Below, piece after piece: positions 13,991-21,101 of a DNA stretch of 21,546 nt. The position numbers and the translations under genes are program-made. How positions within the stretch are numbered: position 1 is the stretch's first letter; each line of letters opens with the position of its first letter. Below the pieces are notes generated by a model that was not told where the DNA came from, searched no databases, and was given only the letters and a program-made list of their open reading frames with translations. This stretch comes from a bacterium (lineage in GTDB: Bacteria; Armatimonadota; HRBIN16), in NCBI GenBank assembly GCA_025057335.1, contig JANWXG010000013.1, positions 1 to 21,546 on the forward strand. The letters run 5' to 3'.

Positions 13991-14746
13991 GTGCCCAAGC
14001 ATCGCTTCTTCGTCTCCCCCGAGCAGTTCTCCGACGGCATCGTGCGCATCGTTGGCGAGGACGCTCGGCAGATTCGCGTGGTGTTGCGCTTACAACGCGG
14101 CGACGAGGTAGGCGTGCTGGACGGGTCGGGGAGGGAGTACCGCTGCGTGCTGGAACAGGTCAGCGTAGGCGAAGTAATGGCGCGCGTGGCTTCTTGGGAG
14201 CTGATACCTCAGGACGCCGAGATGCACATCACTGTCATTCAGGCGCTGGCGAAGGGCGACAAGGTAGAGCAAGTTATCCAACACGGCACGGAGATTGGTG
14301 TCTCGCGTTTCGTGCTGGTGCAGACCGAGCGCAGCGTGATGCGGCTGGACGGCGAACGCGCTCGTAGCCGGGTAGAACGCTGGCGGCGCATCGCCAAAGA
14401 GGCGGCGGAACAGGCGCACTGCCTTCGGATACCTGAGGTAGAGGGGGTCTGGTCGCTGCCGTATGCTCTACGTCAGATGGGTGAGACGCCCCTTCTAGCG
14501 TTGCATCCCGATGAGAGCTGCTCTTCGCTGGCGGATTGGGTGCGGGCACGCCCCGTGCTGGAAGCGGTAGCTCTGGTGGTAGGACCAGAAGGTGGTTTGA
14601 CCGAAGAGGAGGTTCGGCTCTGCCAGCAACATGGTGCTACTTGCGTCTCGCTCATGCGTCGCATCCTGCGCACGGAGACCGCCGCGCTGGTAGCGGTCAG
14701 CCAGCTGCTCATCGCGGCTTCCCTGTGGCAGAGCGAGCCTCGCTAA
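13991..14746 (+). CDS. rsmE: 16S rRNA (uracil-1498-N3)-methyltransferase
   Basis: RsmE methylates U1498 of 16S rRNA in the assembled 30S subunit. The 251-residue protein has an N-terminal PUA-like domain (about 1-72; HRFFV, VLRLQRGDEVGVLDGSG) and a SPOUT domain with the trefoil-knot SAM site. Key blocks are ALAKGDKVEQVIQHGTEIGV (85-104), EAAEQAHCLRIPEV (137-150), VVGPEGGLTEEEV (196-208) and RRILRTETAALVAV (223-236). The usual LG-P before RILR is LMR here. The start is GTG, 3 nt after the prmA stop, and is the first possible start in frame with the conserved KHRFF N-terminus. Confidence 0.95.
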   Translation: MPKHRFFVSPEQFSDGIVRIVGEDARQIRVVLRLQRGDEVGVLDGSGREYRCVLEQVSVGEVMARVASWELIPQDAEMHITVIQALAKGDKVEQVIQHGTEIGVSRFVLVQTERSVMRLDGERARSRVERWRRIAKEAAEQAHCLRIPEVEGVWSLPYALRQMGETPLLALHPDESCSSLADWVRARPVLEAVALVVGPEGGLTEEEVRLCQQHGATCVSLMRRILRTETAALVAVSQLLIAASLWQSEPR

Positions 14747-14804
14747 CAAGGGAAGGGAAGTTGGGGGAAAGCCTCTCAGAAGACCTGTTGCGTGACACAT
14801 CAGC

Positions 14805-14835
14805 GGGGGAGGGGCGCGGGCGGCTCTCCTCCCCC
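14805..14835. terminator. Hairpin between convergent rsmE and the coiled-coil gene
   Basis: GGGGGAGG (14805-14812) pairs with CCTCCCCC (14828-14835) around a GC-rich 15-nt loop in the 103-bp gap between the two stops. No T-run follows on either strand, so intrinsic termination is only a possibility. The arms resemble the G-rich repeat C tails. Confidence 0.35.
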
Positions 14836-14849
14836 CTGCCTCATCGCGT

Positions 14850-15188
14850 TCAGTTCAACATCGTATCGCTGCCCGGTTTGCGCACAATGATGAATCCCAG
14901 CGCTGAATCCTGCGGGAGCTTCTTGCCTTCCTGCAGGATGGTTTTGATGATTGCCTCCGCCATGCGCACGCGCTCCTCGATCTCCTCCTGGCGCGCCTTC
15001 AGCTCCTTCACTACCTGCTCCAGATACGCCTGCCGGATTTCCAGCTCGCGCACGCGCTGCTGAATCTGACGCGACTGCTCATACAGCCGCTTAATCTCGG
15101 CGGGCTGTATCGCCTCCATGACTTGCTCGCGCAGTTTCTCGTCTCGCAACAGCAGGTCGATGATGGTCTGTGCCGTGATGCCTTCCAT
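14850..15188 (-). CDS. Small coiled-coil protein of unknown function
   Basis: I do not recognise this 112-residue protein. It is highly charged and mostly helical: a short N-terminal helix (TIIDLLLRDEKLREQVMEAI), then continuous heptad-like sequence from about 32 to 85 rich in Glu, Arg, Gln and Leu. It ends in a hydrophobic tail (ALGFIIVRKPGS). There is no signal peptide, membrane segment or cysteine. GAGG lies 5 nt before the ATG. A good promoter (15228-15256) sits in the 104-bp gap after the secreted-protein gene, so it can be expressed alone. Even codon use, a clean ribosome site and its own promoter argue that it is real. A structural or scaffold role is the most that can be suggested. 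Confidence 0.7.
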   Translation of the reverse strand: MEGITAQTIIDLLLRDEKLREQVMEAIQPAEIKRLYEQSRQIQQRVRELEIRQAYLEQVVKELKARQEEIEERVRMAEAIIKTILQEGKKLPQDSALGFIIVRKPGSDTMLN

Positions 15189-15227
15189 TGGTCCTCAATC
15201 ACCTTTCCCAGGATGTCGCTGATTCCT

Positions 15228-15256
15228 ATTTTACCGTCTCCAGCACACGGTCGCAA
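15228..15256 (-). promoter_or_regulatory. Promoter of the coiled-coil gene
   Basis: On the minus strand TTGCGA (15251-15256, 4 of 6) is followed after exactly 17 nt by TAAAAT (15228-15233, 5 of 6), 39 nt before the start codon at 15188. Confidence 0.6.
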
Positions 15257-15292
15257 GATGCGGAGCAAACCACGTACTTGGTCAAGCGAGCC

Positions 15293-16180
15293 TCACCTAG
15301 GGGTGCCTGCGCCGTTTCGCACCAGCACCCGCCTGCGTACGAGCGCCAGTTCGCGTCCCTCCGTGTCCACCGCGCGCGCCTCCAGCACGTATTCACCATC
15401 GGCGACCTGCGTGCTGTCCCAGCGAAAGATGGTCGGCAGCACGTTGGAGGTGCCCACTGGGTAACCGTCCACTGTCAGAAAGACGAACTGTACCCTTTCG
15501 GCGTAGCGCGCAGTGACCTCCAGATTCAACATGCCACGCACGACGGGCAGTTTCTCCCTTTCAGCGCGTAACAGGCTGCGCTGCACAGCGCTCTGCCCTT
15601 CGCCAGGCAGGGCGGCAGCTACCACCTCGCGCACTCTTTGCGCCTGCCCCTCATCCGCCGCCACCACTCGCAACACCCACACATCTCCCACACGGTAGCG
15701 ATACCCGGGCGGCAAGGAGAACGCTATACGCCCTTCCTGGTAGAGCAGCTGGGCGGATGCGCCCTCCTCTAGGGGGCGGAAGAGCACCGATTCGGGAGGG
15801 ATGTCCGTGTGCAAAGCGCTGACCGAGGCGACGCCCGCTGCGGCGAGGGCGATGCTGTGCTGCTCATTGTATTGCATCAGCCACAACCCCTTGCGCTGTA
15901 TCGTCGCCGTGCGGGCGGGAAGCTGGGAGGAGTTGATCTTCTGAGGGAGGGACAGTACACGTCCGATGGTCGTGAAGTGCGCCCCATTGTCCACGCTGAT
16001 GCTCACCGTACCCCCAGGGAGTAACACGATGCGCGCCCGGAACGACTCGACCTGCGCCAGCACAGGAAGGGCGCATAGCAGGAGAAGGACGGCGGTTTGC
16101 CCTGCGAGCCAGTACAGGCGTTCCCCCTCCCCGCGTCGGGAAGGGGGAACAGAGGAGGTTTTGCGCGTCGCGAACCTCAT
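15293..16180 (-). CDS. Secreted protein of unknown function with C-terminal Ig-like segment
   Basis: The 295-residue protein begins with a long basic stretch, then a hydrophobic core TAVLLLLCALPVLA (about 29-42) ending in A-Q. This is a plausible type I signal peptide cleaved near residue 42-43, so export is likely. The mature part is beta-rich. Its last 80 or so residues (RYAERVQFVFLTVDGYPVGT ... FRWDSTQVADGEYVLEARAVDTEGRE) resemble bacterial Ig-like domains that display a DG-YxLxAxAxDxxG pattern. The middle part is not recognised. The ATG overlaps the nadA stop in ATGA, so it is the second gene of that operon. A palindrome (16120-16150) encodes about residues 11-21, between the start and the signal core, making the N-terminus unusually long. 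No start codon was found between that palindrome and the signal core. Confidence 0.78.
   Translation of the reverse strand: MRFATRKTSSVPPSRRGEGERLYWLAGQTAVLLLLCALPVLAQVESFRARIVLLPGGTVSISVDNGAHFTTIGRVLSLPQKINSSQLPARTATIQRKGLWLMQYNEQHSIALAAAGVASVSALHTDIPPESVLFRPLEEGASAQLLYQEGRIAFSLPPGYRYRVGDVWVLRVVAADEGQAQRVREVVAAALPGEGQSAVQRSLLRAEREKLPVVRGMLNLEVTARYAERVQFVFLTVDGYPVGTSNVLPTIFRWDSTQVADGEYVLEARAVDTEGRELALVRRRVLVRNGAGTPR
16120..16150. repeat. C/G-rich palindrome inside coding sequence (repeat C1-like)
   Basis: GTTCCCCCT and AGGGGGAAC flank an inner CCCCG/CGGG stem: 13 of 14 positions pair around a 3-nt loop. The arms are of the same C-run type as the C1 repeat (CCCCCTTCC/GGAAGGGGG), and the element is also followed on the plus strand by a GAGG motif. 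It lies within the reading frame of the secreted protein without breaking it, encoding about SVPPSRRGEGE. Confidence 0.6.
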
Positions 16181-17310
16181 CGCGCTGCGACAGCAATCGC
16201 CTCGGCGCGTCTGGCGGTCTCGGTGACCTCGATCATACGGTCTAGCGCCACGCGCGCCCAGTGTGCCACCTGCTCAGGGACTCGAATCTGGTTGACCACG
16301 TTGCCCGCAACCAGATTCTCCAGCGCCCAGCAGAGGTAGGACGGATGGATGCGGTACATCGTGGAGCAGGGGCATACAATCGGGTCCAGGCACATGATGA
16401 ATTTGTCGGGATGCTCCGCGGCGAGACGGTGTACGAGGTTAATCTCCGTGCCCACTGCCCACTGGCTGCCTGGTGGTGACTCGCGGATGACCTTGATGAT
16501 GTACTCTGTGGAGCCGTCGCAGTCGGCGGCTTCCACCACCTCACGCCGACACTCTGGATGCACGACGACGCGGATGCCCGGGTACATCTTGCGCGCGGCT
16601 TCTATCTGCGCTACCGTGAAGCGCATGTGCACTGAGCAGTGTCCTTTCCACAGGATGAGTCGGGCGCGTCGGAGCGCCTCTTCTGTGTTGCCGCCGAGCG
16701 GGAGGTCGGGGTTCCATACCACCATTTCCCTGTCGGGGTCGATTCCCATCTTGATGCCCGTGTTGCGCCCGAGGTGCTGGTCTGGGAAGAACAGCACCCG
16801 CTCGCCTCGTTCGAGCGCCCAGGTCAGAATAGCTCTGGCGTTGGAGGAGGTGCACACAATCCCGCCGCGCTCGCCGCAGAAGGCTTTGAGGTTGGCAGCG
16901 GAGTTCATATAAGTGACGGGCACGATGCTTTCGGGCGGGAACAGGCTGGTCAGTTCGCGCCAGCAAGCGCGCACCTGGTAGATGTTCGCCATATCCGCCA
17001 TCGAGCAGCCCGCCGACAGGTTGGGCAGGATGACCTTCTGGTAGTCTGGGGTGAGGATGTCGGCGGTCTCCGCCATGAAGTGCACGCCGCAGAAGACGAT
17101 GAACTCTGCCTCGGGATGGCGAGTGGCGTCACGGGCGAGTTTATAGCTGTCACCGCGATAGTCGGCGTGCTGGATAATCTCATCGCGCTGGTAGTGATGT
17201 CCCAGAATCACCACACGCTCTCCCAGCGACCGCTTCGCGTGGCGAATGCGCTCATGGGTTTCCTCGTCGGAGAGCTGGGAATACTCTGGTGGCAACGGAG
17301 CCTGTACCAT
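16177..17310 (-). CDS. nadA: Quinolinate synthase (NadA)
   Basis: NadA condenses iminoaspartate with dihydroxyacetone phosphate to quinolinate, the second step of de novo NAD synthesis, using an oxygen-sensitive [4Fe-4S] cluster. The protein has 377 residues, the long Bacillus-type form. Expected cluster ligands are C102 (SAGCSMADM), C225 (GHCSVH) and C315. C313 and C315 form a CPC motif (IVCPCSTMYRI) like the B. subtilis cysteine pair. Other motifs are LGHHYQRDEIIQ (36-47), FCGVHFMAETADIL (73-86), TYMNSAANLKAF (133-144), CTSSNA (153-158) and PDQHLGRNTG (176-185). The ATG at 17310 fits the conserved N-terminal spacing; the open frame extends 41 codons further but into the promoter. nadB and nadC are not nearby. 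The stop overlaps the next gene. Confidence 0.96.
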   Translation of the reverse strand: MVQAPLPPEYSQLSDEETHERIRHAKRSLGERVVILGHHYQRDEIIQHADYRGDSYKLARDATRHPEAEFIVFCGVHFMAETADILTPDYQKVILPNLSAGCSMADMANIYQVRACWRELTSLFPPESIVPVTYMNSAANLKAFCGERGGIVCTSSNARAILTWALERGERVLFFPDQHLGRNTGIKMGIDPDREMVVWNPDLPLGGNTEEALRRARLILWKGHCSVHMRFTVAQIEAARKMYPGIRVVVHPECRREVVEAADCDGSTEYIIKVIRESPPGSQWAVGTEINLVHRLAAEHPDKFIMCLDPIVCPCSTMYRIHPSYLCWALENLVAGNVVNQIRVPEQVAHWARVALDRMIEVTETARRAEAIAVAAR

Positions 17311-17403
17311 CTCTCGCTTATCCTTTCTATGCTGGACGCCAGTCCCGGTTGCACGGGACGGGGATGTTGACGCCAGCAAATGATGTGGTGTGTTGTGTCC
17401 ATA

Positions 17404-17433
17404 AGTATACCGAATCGGCTCGGCAAGATGCAA
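17404..17433 (-). promoter_or_regulatory. Promoter of the nadA operon
   Basis: TATACT (17404-17409, minus strand, 5 of 6) has TTGCAT (17428-17433) 18 nt upstream as a weak -35. It implies a leader of about 85-90 nt before nadA. I see no recognisable NadR/NiaR operator in it. Confidence 0.5.
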
Positions 17434-17487
17434 CCGCTAACGCCCCTCGTGATGCGCACGCAGGATTATCGTGGGCATCCGAAAAAT

Positions 17488-17496
17488 TGTGATAAT
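17488..17496 (+). promoter_or_regulatory. Extended -10 promoter of the MocA-like gene
   Basis: TGTGATAAT is an extended -10 (TG-N-GATAAT, 5 of 6), 60 nt before the ATG. No -35 is seen, as is usual for this type. It diverges from the nadA promoter 80 bp away. Confidence 0.5.
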
Positions 17497-17556
17497 GAGA
17501 CTCAGCGTGAGGAGAGGGGCGCAGGGGGAACCTGCGTCGTGAGAGGAGAGCCGACA

Positions 17557-18153
17557 ATGCAGGTTGTGGCTGTAGTGTTAGCGGCGGGAGCATCTACCCG
17601 TATGGGCAGCCCCAAGATGCTGCTTCCCTTCGGGGATAAGACAATTATAGAGACCGTACTGGACCACGTTACCGCTTCTCAGGTATCGCACACAGTGGTC
17701 GTCCTGGGCTACGGGTGGACTAAAATCTACAATCTGATAGAGCATCTGCCCGTGGAGGTGATTGTCAATCCGCGTCCAGAACAGGGGATGATTTCCTCGG
17801 TGCAGTGGGCAATCGCGCAGATGAACCAAAGCGCAGACGGTATACTGATTGTGCTGGGCGACCAGCCCCTCATCCCCACCTGGGTACACGACACGCTGAT
17901 AGACGCCTTTACCTATCGTCCCGACAGGATTATCGTACCTACCTACGAGGGCAAACGAGGGCATCCCGTGCTGTTCAGCGCCCGCTTTCGGGAGGAGATA
18001 TTGAACCTGCCCACGGACAGAGGCTTGAACACTCTACTGCACACACACCCTGAGGCGGTGCACGAGGTGCCCGTCGACACTGATACCATCCTGCTGCAAG
18101 TCAACACACCTGAGGAATATCAACAGATACTGGAGCGAGCCAGGCAAGCGTGA
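17557..18153 (+). CDS. MocA-like nucleotidyltransferase (molybdenum cofactor cytidylyltransferase family)
   Basis: The 198-residue protein is a single GT-A-type NTP-transferase domain. The nucleotide-binding signature LAAGASTRMGSPKMLLPF spans 8-25, with the conserved R15 and K20. NPRPEQGMISSVQ follows at 71-83, then the metal/nucleotide motif VLGDQP (99-104), and later RGHPVLFSARF. This pattern is typical of MocA, which transfers CMP from CTP to molybdopterin for xanthine dehydrogenase-type enzymes. No molybdenum enzyme or moa/moe gene is in the window, so the exact substrate is inferred. The start at 17557 has AGGAG 8 nt upstream and puts the glycine-rich loop at the normal place; a longer open frame upstream is not coding. 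It is divergent from nadA and convergent with rodA. Confidence 0.88.
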   Translation: MQVVAVVLAAGASTRMGSPKMLLPFGDKTIIETVLDHVTASQVSHTVVVLGYGWTKIYNLIEHLPVEVIVNPRPEQGMISSVQWAIAQMNQSADGILIVLGDQPLIPTWVHDTLIDAFTYRPDRIIVPTYEGKRGHPVLFSARFREEILNLPTDRGLNTLLHTHPEAVHEVPVDTDTILLQVNTPEEYQQILERARQA

Positions 18154-18203
18154 GGGAAAGACTACCCCTGCTCTCCCCTGCGCCCTCCTGCAGCGAGTAG
18201 TGG

Positions 18204-19304
18204 TTAGAACATTACTTCGTGTTGCTGGCGGTGGATGGCTTGCATGAAGCCTATCGCGAGGAAGCACGTGATGACCGCCGTGCCCCCGAAGCTGACAAAA
18301 GGTAGCCATACTCCCACTACGGGCAAGATACCGATCACCATGCCCGTGTTGACGATGATGTGGTAGGCGAAGAAGGTCGTGATGCCTGCGGCGATGAGGC
18401 GGGCGTAGGCACGATGCGCTTGCAGAATCAGTCGCAAGAACCGCCAAAGCAGAAGGGCGTATGCGGATAGCAGCGCGACACTGCCTACAAAGCCCGTCTC
18501 TTCCGCAATGACCGTGAAGATGAAATCGGTATGCTGTTCGGGGATGAAAAGCAGTTCGTTCTGCGTGCCCTGAAACAGCCCTTTGCCGAACACCTGTCCC
18601 GAGCCGACGGCGATGCGTGCCTGGATAATCTGGTATCCCGAGCCGCGCGGGTCGCGTTGCGGGTCTAGGAACGCAATGAGGCGGCTCTTCTGATACTCTT
18701 CCAGAATGTTCAGATGCCACAGCGCCACAAACGCCAGCGCCCCGATGGCAAGCACTGCGCCCAGATGCTTGAAATTCGCCCCCGCCAGCAGCATCATGCC
18801 GAACCAGATAGCCATCACCACCAGCGAGGTGCCCAGGTCGGGCTGCTTGAAGATGAGCAGCACAGGCAAGCCGATGTACGCCAGTGACTGCACTAAGGTT
18901 CGGGGACTGCGCACCTTCTCTTCGCGGCTTGCCAGCCACGCCGCAAGGGTCAGAATGACAAACAGCTTCGCCAGCTCGGAGGGCTGCAGGTGGAATCCGC
19001 CTGGCAGCGGTATCCAGCGCTGCGAGCCTTTGGTCACCTTGCCAAAAAAGTCCACGTAGACGAGCAGCCCGATGTTGACCACATACAGTAGCCGAGTCCA
19101 CCGCTGCCACCAGTGGATTGGGAAATAAGCGACCACTAGCATCGCGGCGACGCCGATGCTCATGGCGATCGCCTGCTTGCGCATGAAGAGCAGACTATCC
19201 CCCTGTGCCCGACGCGCACTGTAGATAGCCACCAGACCCACTGCGCACAGCAATAACGCGATAGCGATGGTTGTCCAGTCCAGCTCTCGGAGATATTTTC
19301 TCAT
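18204..19304 (-). CDS. rodA: Peptidoglycan glycosyltransferase RodA
   Basis: RodA is the SEDS-family polymerase that makes glycan strands during rod elongation, working with a class B PBP. The 366-residue protein starts RKYLRELDW, as RodA does, and has about ten membrane segments. Diagnostic blocks are KVTKGSQRWIPLPGGFHLQPSE (89-110), FKQPDLGTSLV (152-162), the loop GSGYQIIQARIAVGSGQVFGKG (221-242), and LLFIPEQHTDFIF (251-263) with the expected catalytic Asp D260. The late VGVWLPFVSFGGTA motif is typical of SEDS proteins. The start at 19304 matches family N-termini; an upstream ATG at 19376 would add 24 unconserved residues. AAGG abuts the ATG, so the ribosome site is poor. No mreBCD or PBP2 gene is adjacent. 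Confidence 0.95.
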   Translation of the reverse strand: MRKYLRELDWTTIAIALLLCAVGLVAIYSARRAQGDSLLFMRKQAIAMSIGVAAMLVVAYFPIHWWQRWTRLLYVVNIGLLVYVDFFGKVTKGSQRWIPLPGGFHLQPSELAKLFVILTLAAWLASREEKVRSPRTLVQSLAYIGLPVLLIFKQPDLGTSLVVMAIWFGMMLLAGANFKHLGAVLAIGALAFVALWHLNILEEYQKSRLIAFLDPQRDPRGSGYQIIQARIAVGSGQVFGKGLFQGTQNELLFIPEQHTDFIFTVIAEETGFVGSVALLSAYALLLWRFLRLILQAHRAYARLIAAGITTFFAYHIIVNTGMVIGILPVVGVWLPFVSFGGTAVITCFLAIGFMQAIHRQQHEVMF

Positions 19305-19329
19305 CCTTGCTCGCTTCCCTGGCGAGTCC

Positions 19330-19358
19330 AGTGTATCAGTTTTGTAGGGAGAGGGCAA
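19330..19358 (-). promoter_or_regulatory. Candidate promoter of rodA
   Basis: TTGCCC (19353-19358) and TACACT (19330-19335) on the minus strand, each 4 of 6, are separated by exactly 17 nt and lie 25 nt before the rodA ATG. It overlaps the region upstream of the divergent deoC. Confidence 0.4.
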
Positions 19359-19416
19359 GGGGGCTAGGGAAGCCATGTTGCATTTCACCTCCGCTTGTGC
19401 AAAAATACAGGTAAGG

Positions 19417-20094
19417 ATGAACCGCTTGGAACTGGCAAGACGAATAGACCACACTCTGCTGCGCCCGACGGGCACGTATGCCGATGTTGTGCGGCTATGC
19501 GAGGAGGCGTTGCAGTATCGCTTCGCCAGTGTGTGCGTGCAGCCGTGCTGGGTGGAGCTGGCTGCGCGTCAGCTGGCGGGAAGCGATGTCGCGGTCGGCA
19601 CAGTAGTGGGGTTCCCTCTGGGCGCGAACATGCCTTCGGTCAAGCTGTATGAGGCGGAGCAGGCGCTGGCAGCAGGGGCGACGGAGCTGGACATGGTGAT
19701 TGCGCTTCCCGCGCTGAAGTCGGGAGACTGGCGCGCTGTGCGCCACGAGATAGAGCAGATTGCCTGCCTGTGCCGTTCCGCACAGCCTCCCGCAGTGCTG
19801 AAAGTCATTATCGAATGCTGCTACCTGACGCAGGAGGAGAAGATTCGGGCGACGCATGTGGTAGCGGAGGCAGGCGCCGATTTCGTGAAGACCTCTACGG
19901 GCTTTGGGGAGGGAGGCGCCACCCTCGAAGATGTGCGTCTGCTGCGGGCTGCTGCGCCATCCCATCTGAAGGTGAAAGCGGCAGGAGGTATCCGCACGCT
20001 CAGCCTCGCGTTGGAGCTGTTGCAGGCGGGAGCCGACCGCCTGGGCACCAGCAGCGGCGTCGCCCTGCTTCAGCAGCTGGAGGAGGAAGGGTAG
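19417..20094 (+). CDS. deoC: Deoxyribose-phosphate aldolase
   Basis: DeoC cleaves 2-deoxyribose 5-phosphate into glyceraldehyde 3-phosphate and acetaldehyde in deoxynucleoside breakdown. The 225-residue protein is a class I aldolase TIM barrel. The Schiff-base lysine is K158 in FVKTSTGF, the proton-relay lysine K187 in VKAAGGIRT, and D92 in ELDMVI. The N-terminal ARRIDHTLLRPT and VGFPLGANMPSVKLYEA are standard. The start at 19417 gives the normal N-terminus; the ATG at 19375 adds 14 atypical residues. AGG lies 6 nt upstream. The recO start codon follows its stop directly. Other nucleoside catabolic genes are absent here. Confidence 0.95.
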   Translation: MNRLELARRIDHTLLRPTGTYADVVRLCEEALQYRFASVCVQPCWVELAARQLAGSDVAVGTVVGFPLGANMPSVKLYEAEQALAAGATELDMVIALPALKSGDWRAVRHEIEQIACLCRSAQPPAVLKVIIECCYLTQEEKIRATHVVAEAGADFVKTSTGFGEGGATLEDVRLLRAAAPSHLKVKAAGGIRTLSLALELLQAGADRLGTSSGVALLQQLEEEG

Positions 20095-20871
20095 TTGCCC
20101 CCTGTTACAGTGCAAGCCATCGTGTTGCGTCGGCGTCCGCTGGGCGAGGCGGACAAGGTGCTCACCCTCTTCACACGCGAAATGGGCAAGCTCTCCGCGC
20201 TGGCTAAAGGCGCACGCAAGCCTACCAGCAAGCTCGCAGGCGCTACGGAGACCTGTGTACGAGCACGGTTCCACTTGGCTCCAGGCAAAACCTTCTGGAT
20301 TGTGACGCAGGCTACGGCCGAGCGTGCCCGCGCCCGCCTGCACCGCCTGCTGGTGAATGCCGCTGCAGCGATGTACGCCTGTGAGCTGGTGGACCGTCTG
20401 CTAGAGGAGGGGGTGACGGAGGAAGATCTGTTTGACCTACTAGCGAGCGTGCTGGACGAGCTGGAAGAGAGCGAGCATCCAACGTGGACATTGTGCTGGT
20501 TTGAAAACGCGCTGATGCTTCAGCAGGGCTACACGCCCATGCTGGACGCCTGCGCTCGCTGCGGCAACGAGGTAGAGGGAGAGCAGGTCGCTTTCCTGCC
20601 CGAGGTGGGCGGCGTGCTGTGCGCCTCTTGCGCGCGCACAGTAACCAGTGCGGCGAAGCTCTCTCGTCTGGCATGGCTCGCCTGGCGGGTGATGAACGCA
20701 GGGGAGAGGGTGGACTTCCCAGGCGAGTCCACAGCGGGGGAACTGGAGCACGCCGTGCATCTGCACTTGCGCTACCACATAGACCGCGAGGTGAAGAGCT
20801 CTCAGGTGTTATGGCAACTGAGACAGGAGCTACTGGGGAATGAAACCTATCCCCCCATCCCCCTTCCCTAA
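20095..20871 (+). CDS. recO: DNA repair protein RecO
   Basis: RecO binds single-stranded DNA and, with RecR, loads RecA at gaps in the RecFOR pathway. The 258-residue protein has an N-terminal OB fold (VQAIVLRRRPLGEADKVLTLFTREMGKLSALAKGARKPTSK, about 6-46), a helical middle, and a four-cysteine zinc site: C153 and C156 (CARC), C176 and C179 (CASC). The start is TTG directly after the deoC stop, with the deoC 3' end (GGAGGAGGAAGG) serving as ribosome site; an ATG with such a site is not available. The last seven residues (YPPIPLP) and the stop codon are encoded by the first copy of repeat C1, so the native C-terminus seems to have been replaced or extended. Confidence 0.93.
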   Translation: MPPVTVQAIVLRRRPLGEADKVLTLFTREMGKLSALAKGARKPTSKLAGATETCVRARFHLAPGKTFWIVTQATAERARARLHRLLVNAAAAMYACELVDRLLEEGVTEEDLFDLLASVLDELEESEHPTWTLCWFENALMLQQGYTPMLDACARCGNEVEGEQVAFLPEVGGVLCASCARTVTSAAKLSRLAWLAWRVMNAGERVDFPGESTAGELEHAVHLHLRYHIDREVKSSQVLWQLRQELLGNETYPPIPLP

Positions 20872-21066
20872 GAAGGAAGGGGGAGTGCGGGCACTCTTCC
20901 CTCTCTTTTCAGGAGAGGGGAGGGGGGAGAGGTAGAACCTATCCCCCTGCCCCCCTTCCCTACGAAGGAAGGGGGAGTGCAGGCAGTCTCCCCTCTCTTC
21001 TCAGGAGAGGGGATGGGGGAGAGGTTCGCTCCCCTCTCTTTTCAGGAGAGGGGTAGGGGGAGAGGT
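20846..21066. repeat. Repeat family C: five palindromic units between recO and the M16 peptidase
   Basis: The order is C1, C2, C1, C2, C2. C1 copies begin CCTATCCCCC and carry CCCCTTCCCT-A-(A/C)-GAAGGAAGGGGG hairpins, then GTGC(G/A)GGCA. C2 copies carry CCCTCTCTT-(T/C)TCA-GGAGAGGGG followed by a G-run and AGAGGT. C1 and C2 alternate here, whereas at 2844-3022 they are grouped C1, C1, C2, C2. The block begins inside recO and ends about 35 bp before the next gene. I see no promoter inside it, so the downstream gene may depend on read-through or on a repeat-borne signal. Confidence 0.88.
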
Positions 21067-21101
21067 TTTCCGTACAGCAGAAGACGAAGAGGAGAGGTTC
21101 T

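Noticed and set aside
17520..17536. Small hairpin (6-bp stem) before the MocA-like gene, considered as a molybdenum-cofactor riboswitch
   Set aside because: Only one short hairpin is present, without the multi-helix core or conserved segments of that riboswitch class.
19305..19475. Longer N-terminus for rodA (starts at 19376 or 19475)
   Set aside because: The extra residues are unconserved, overlap the divergent deoC start region and would include the candidate promoter.
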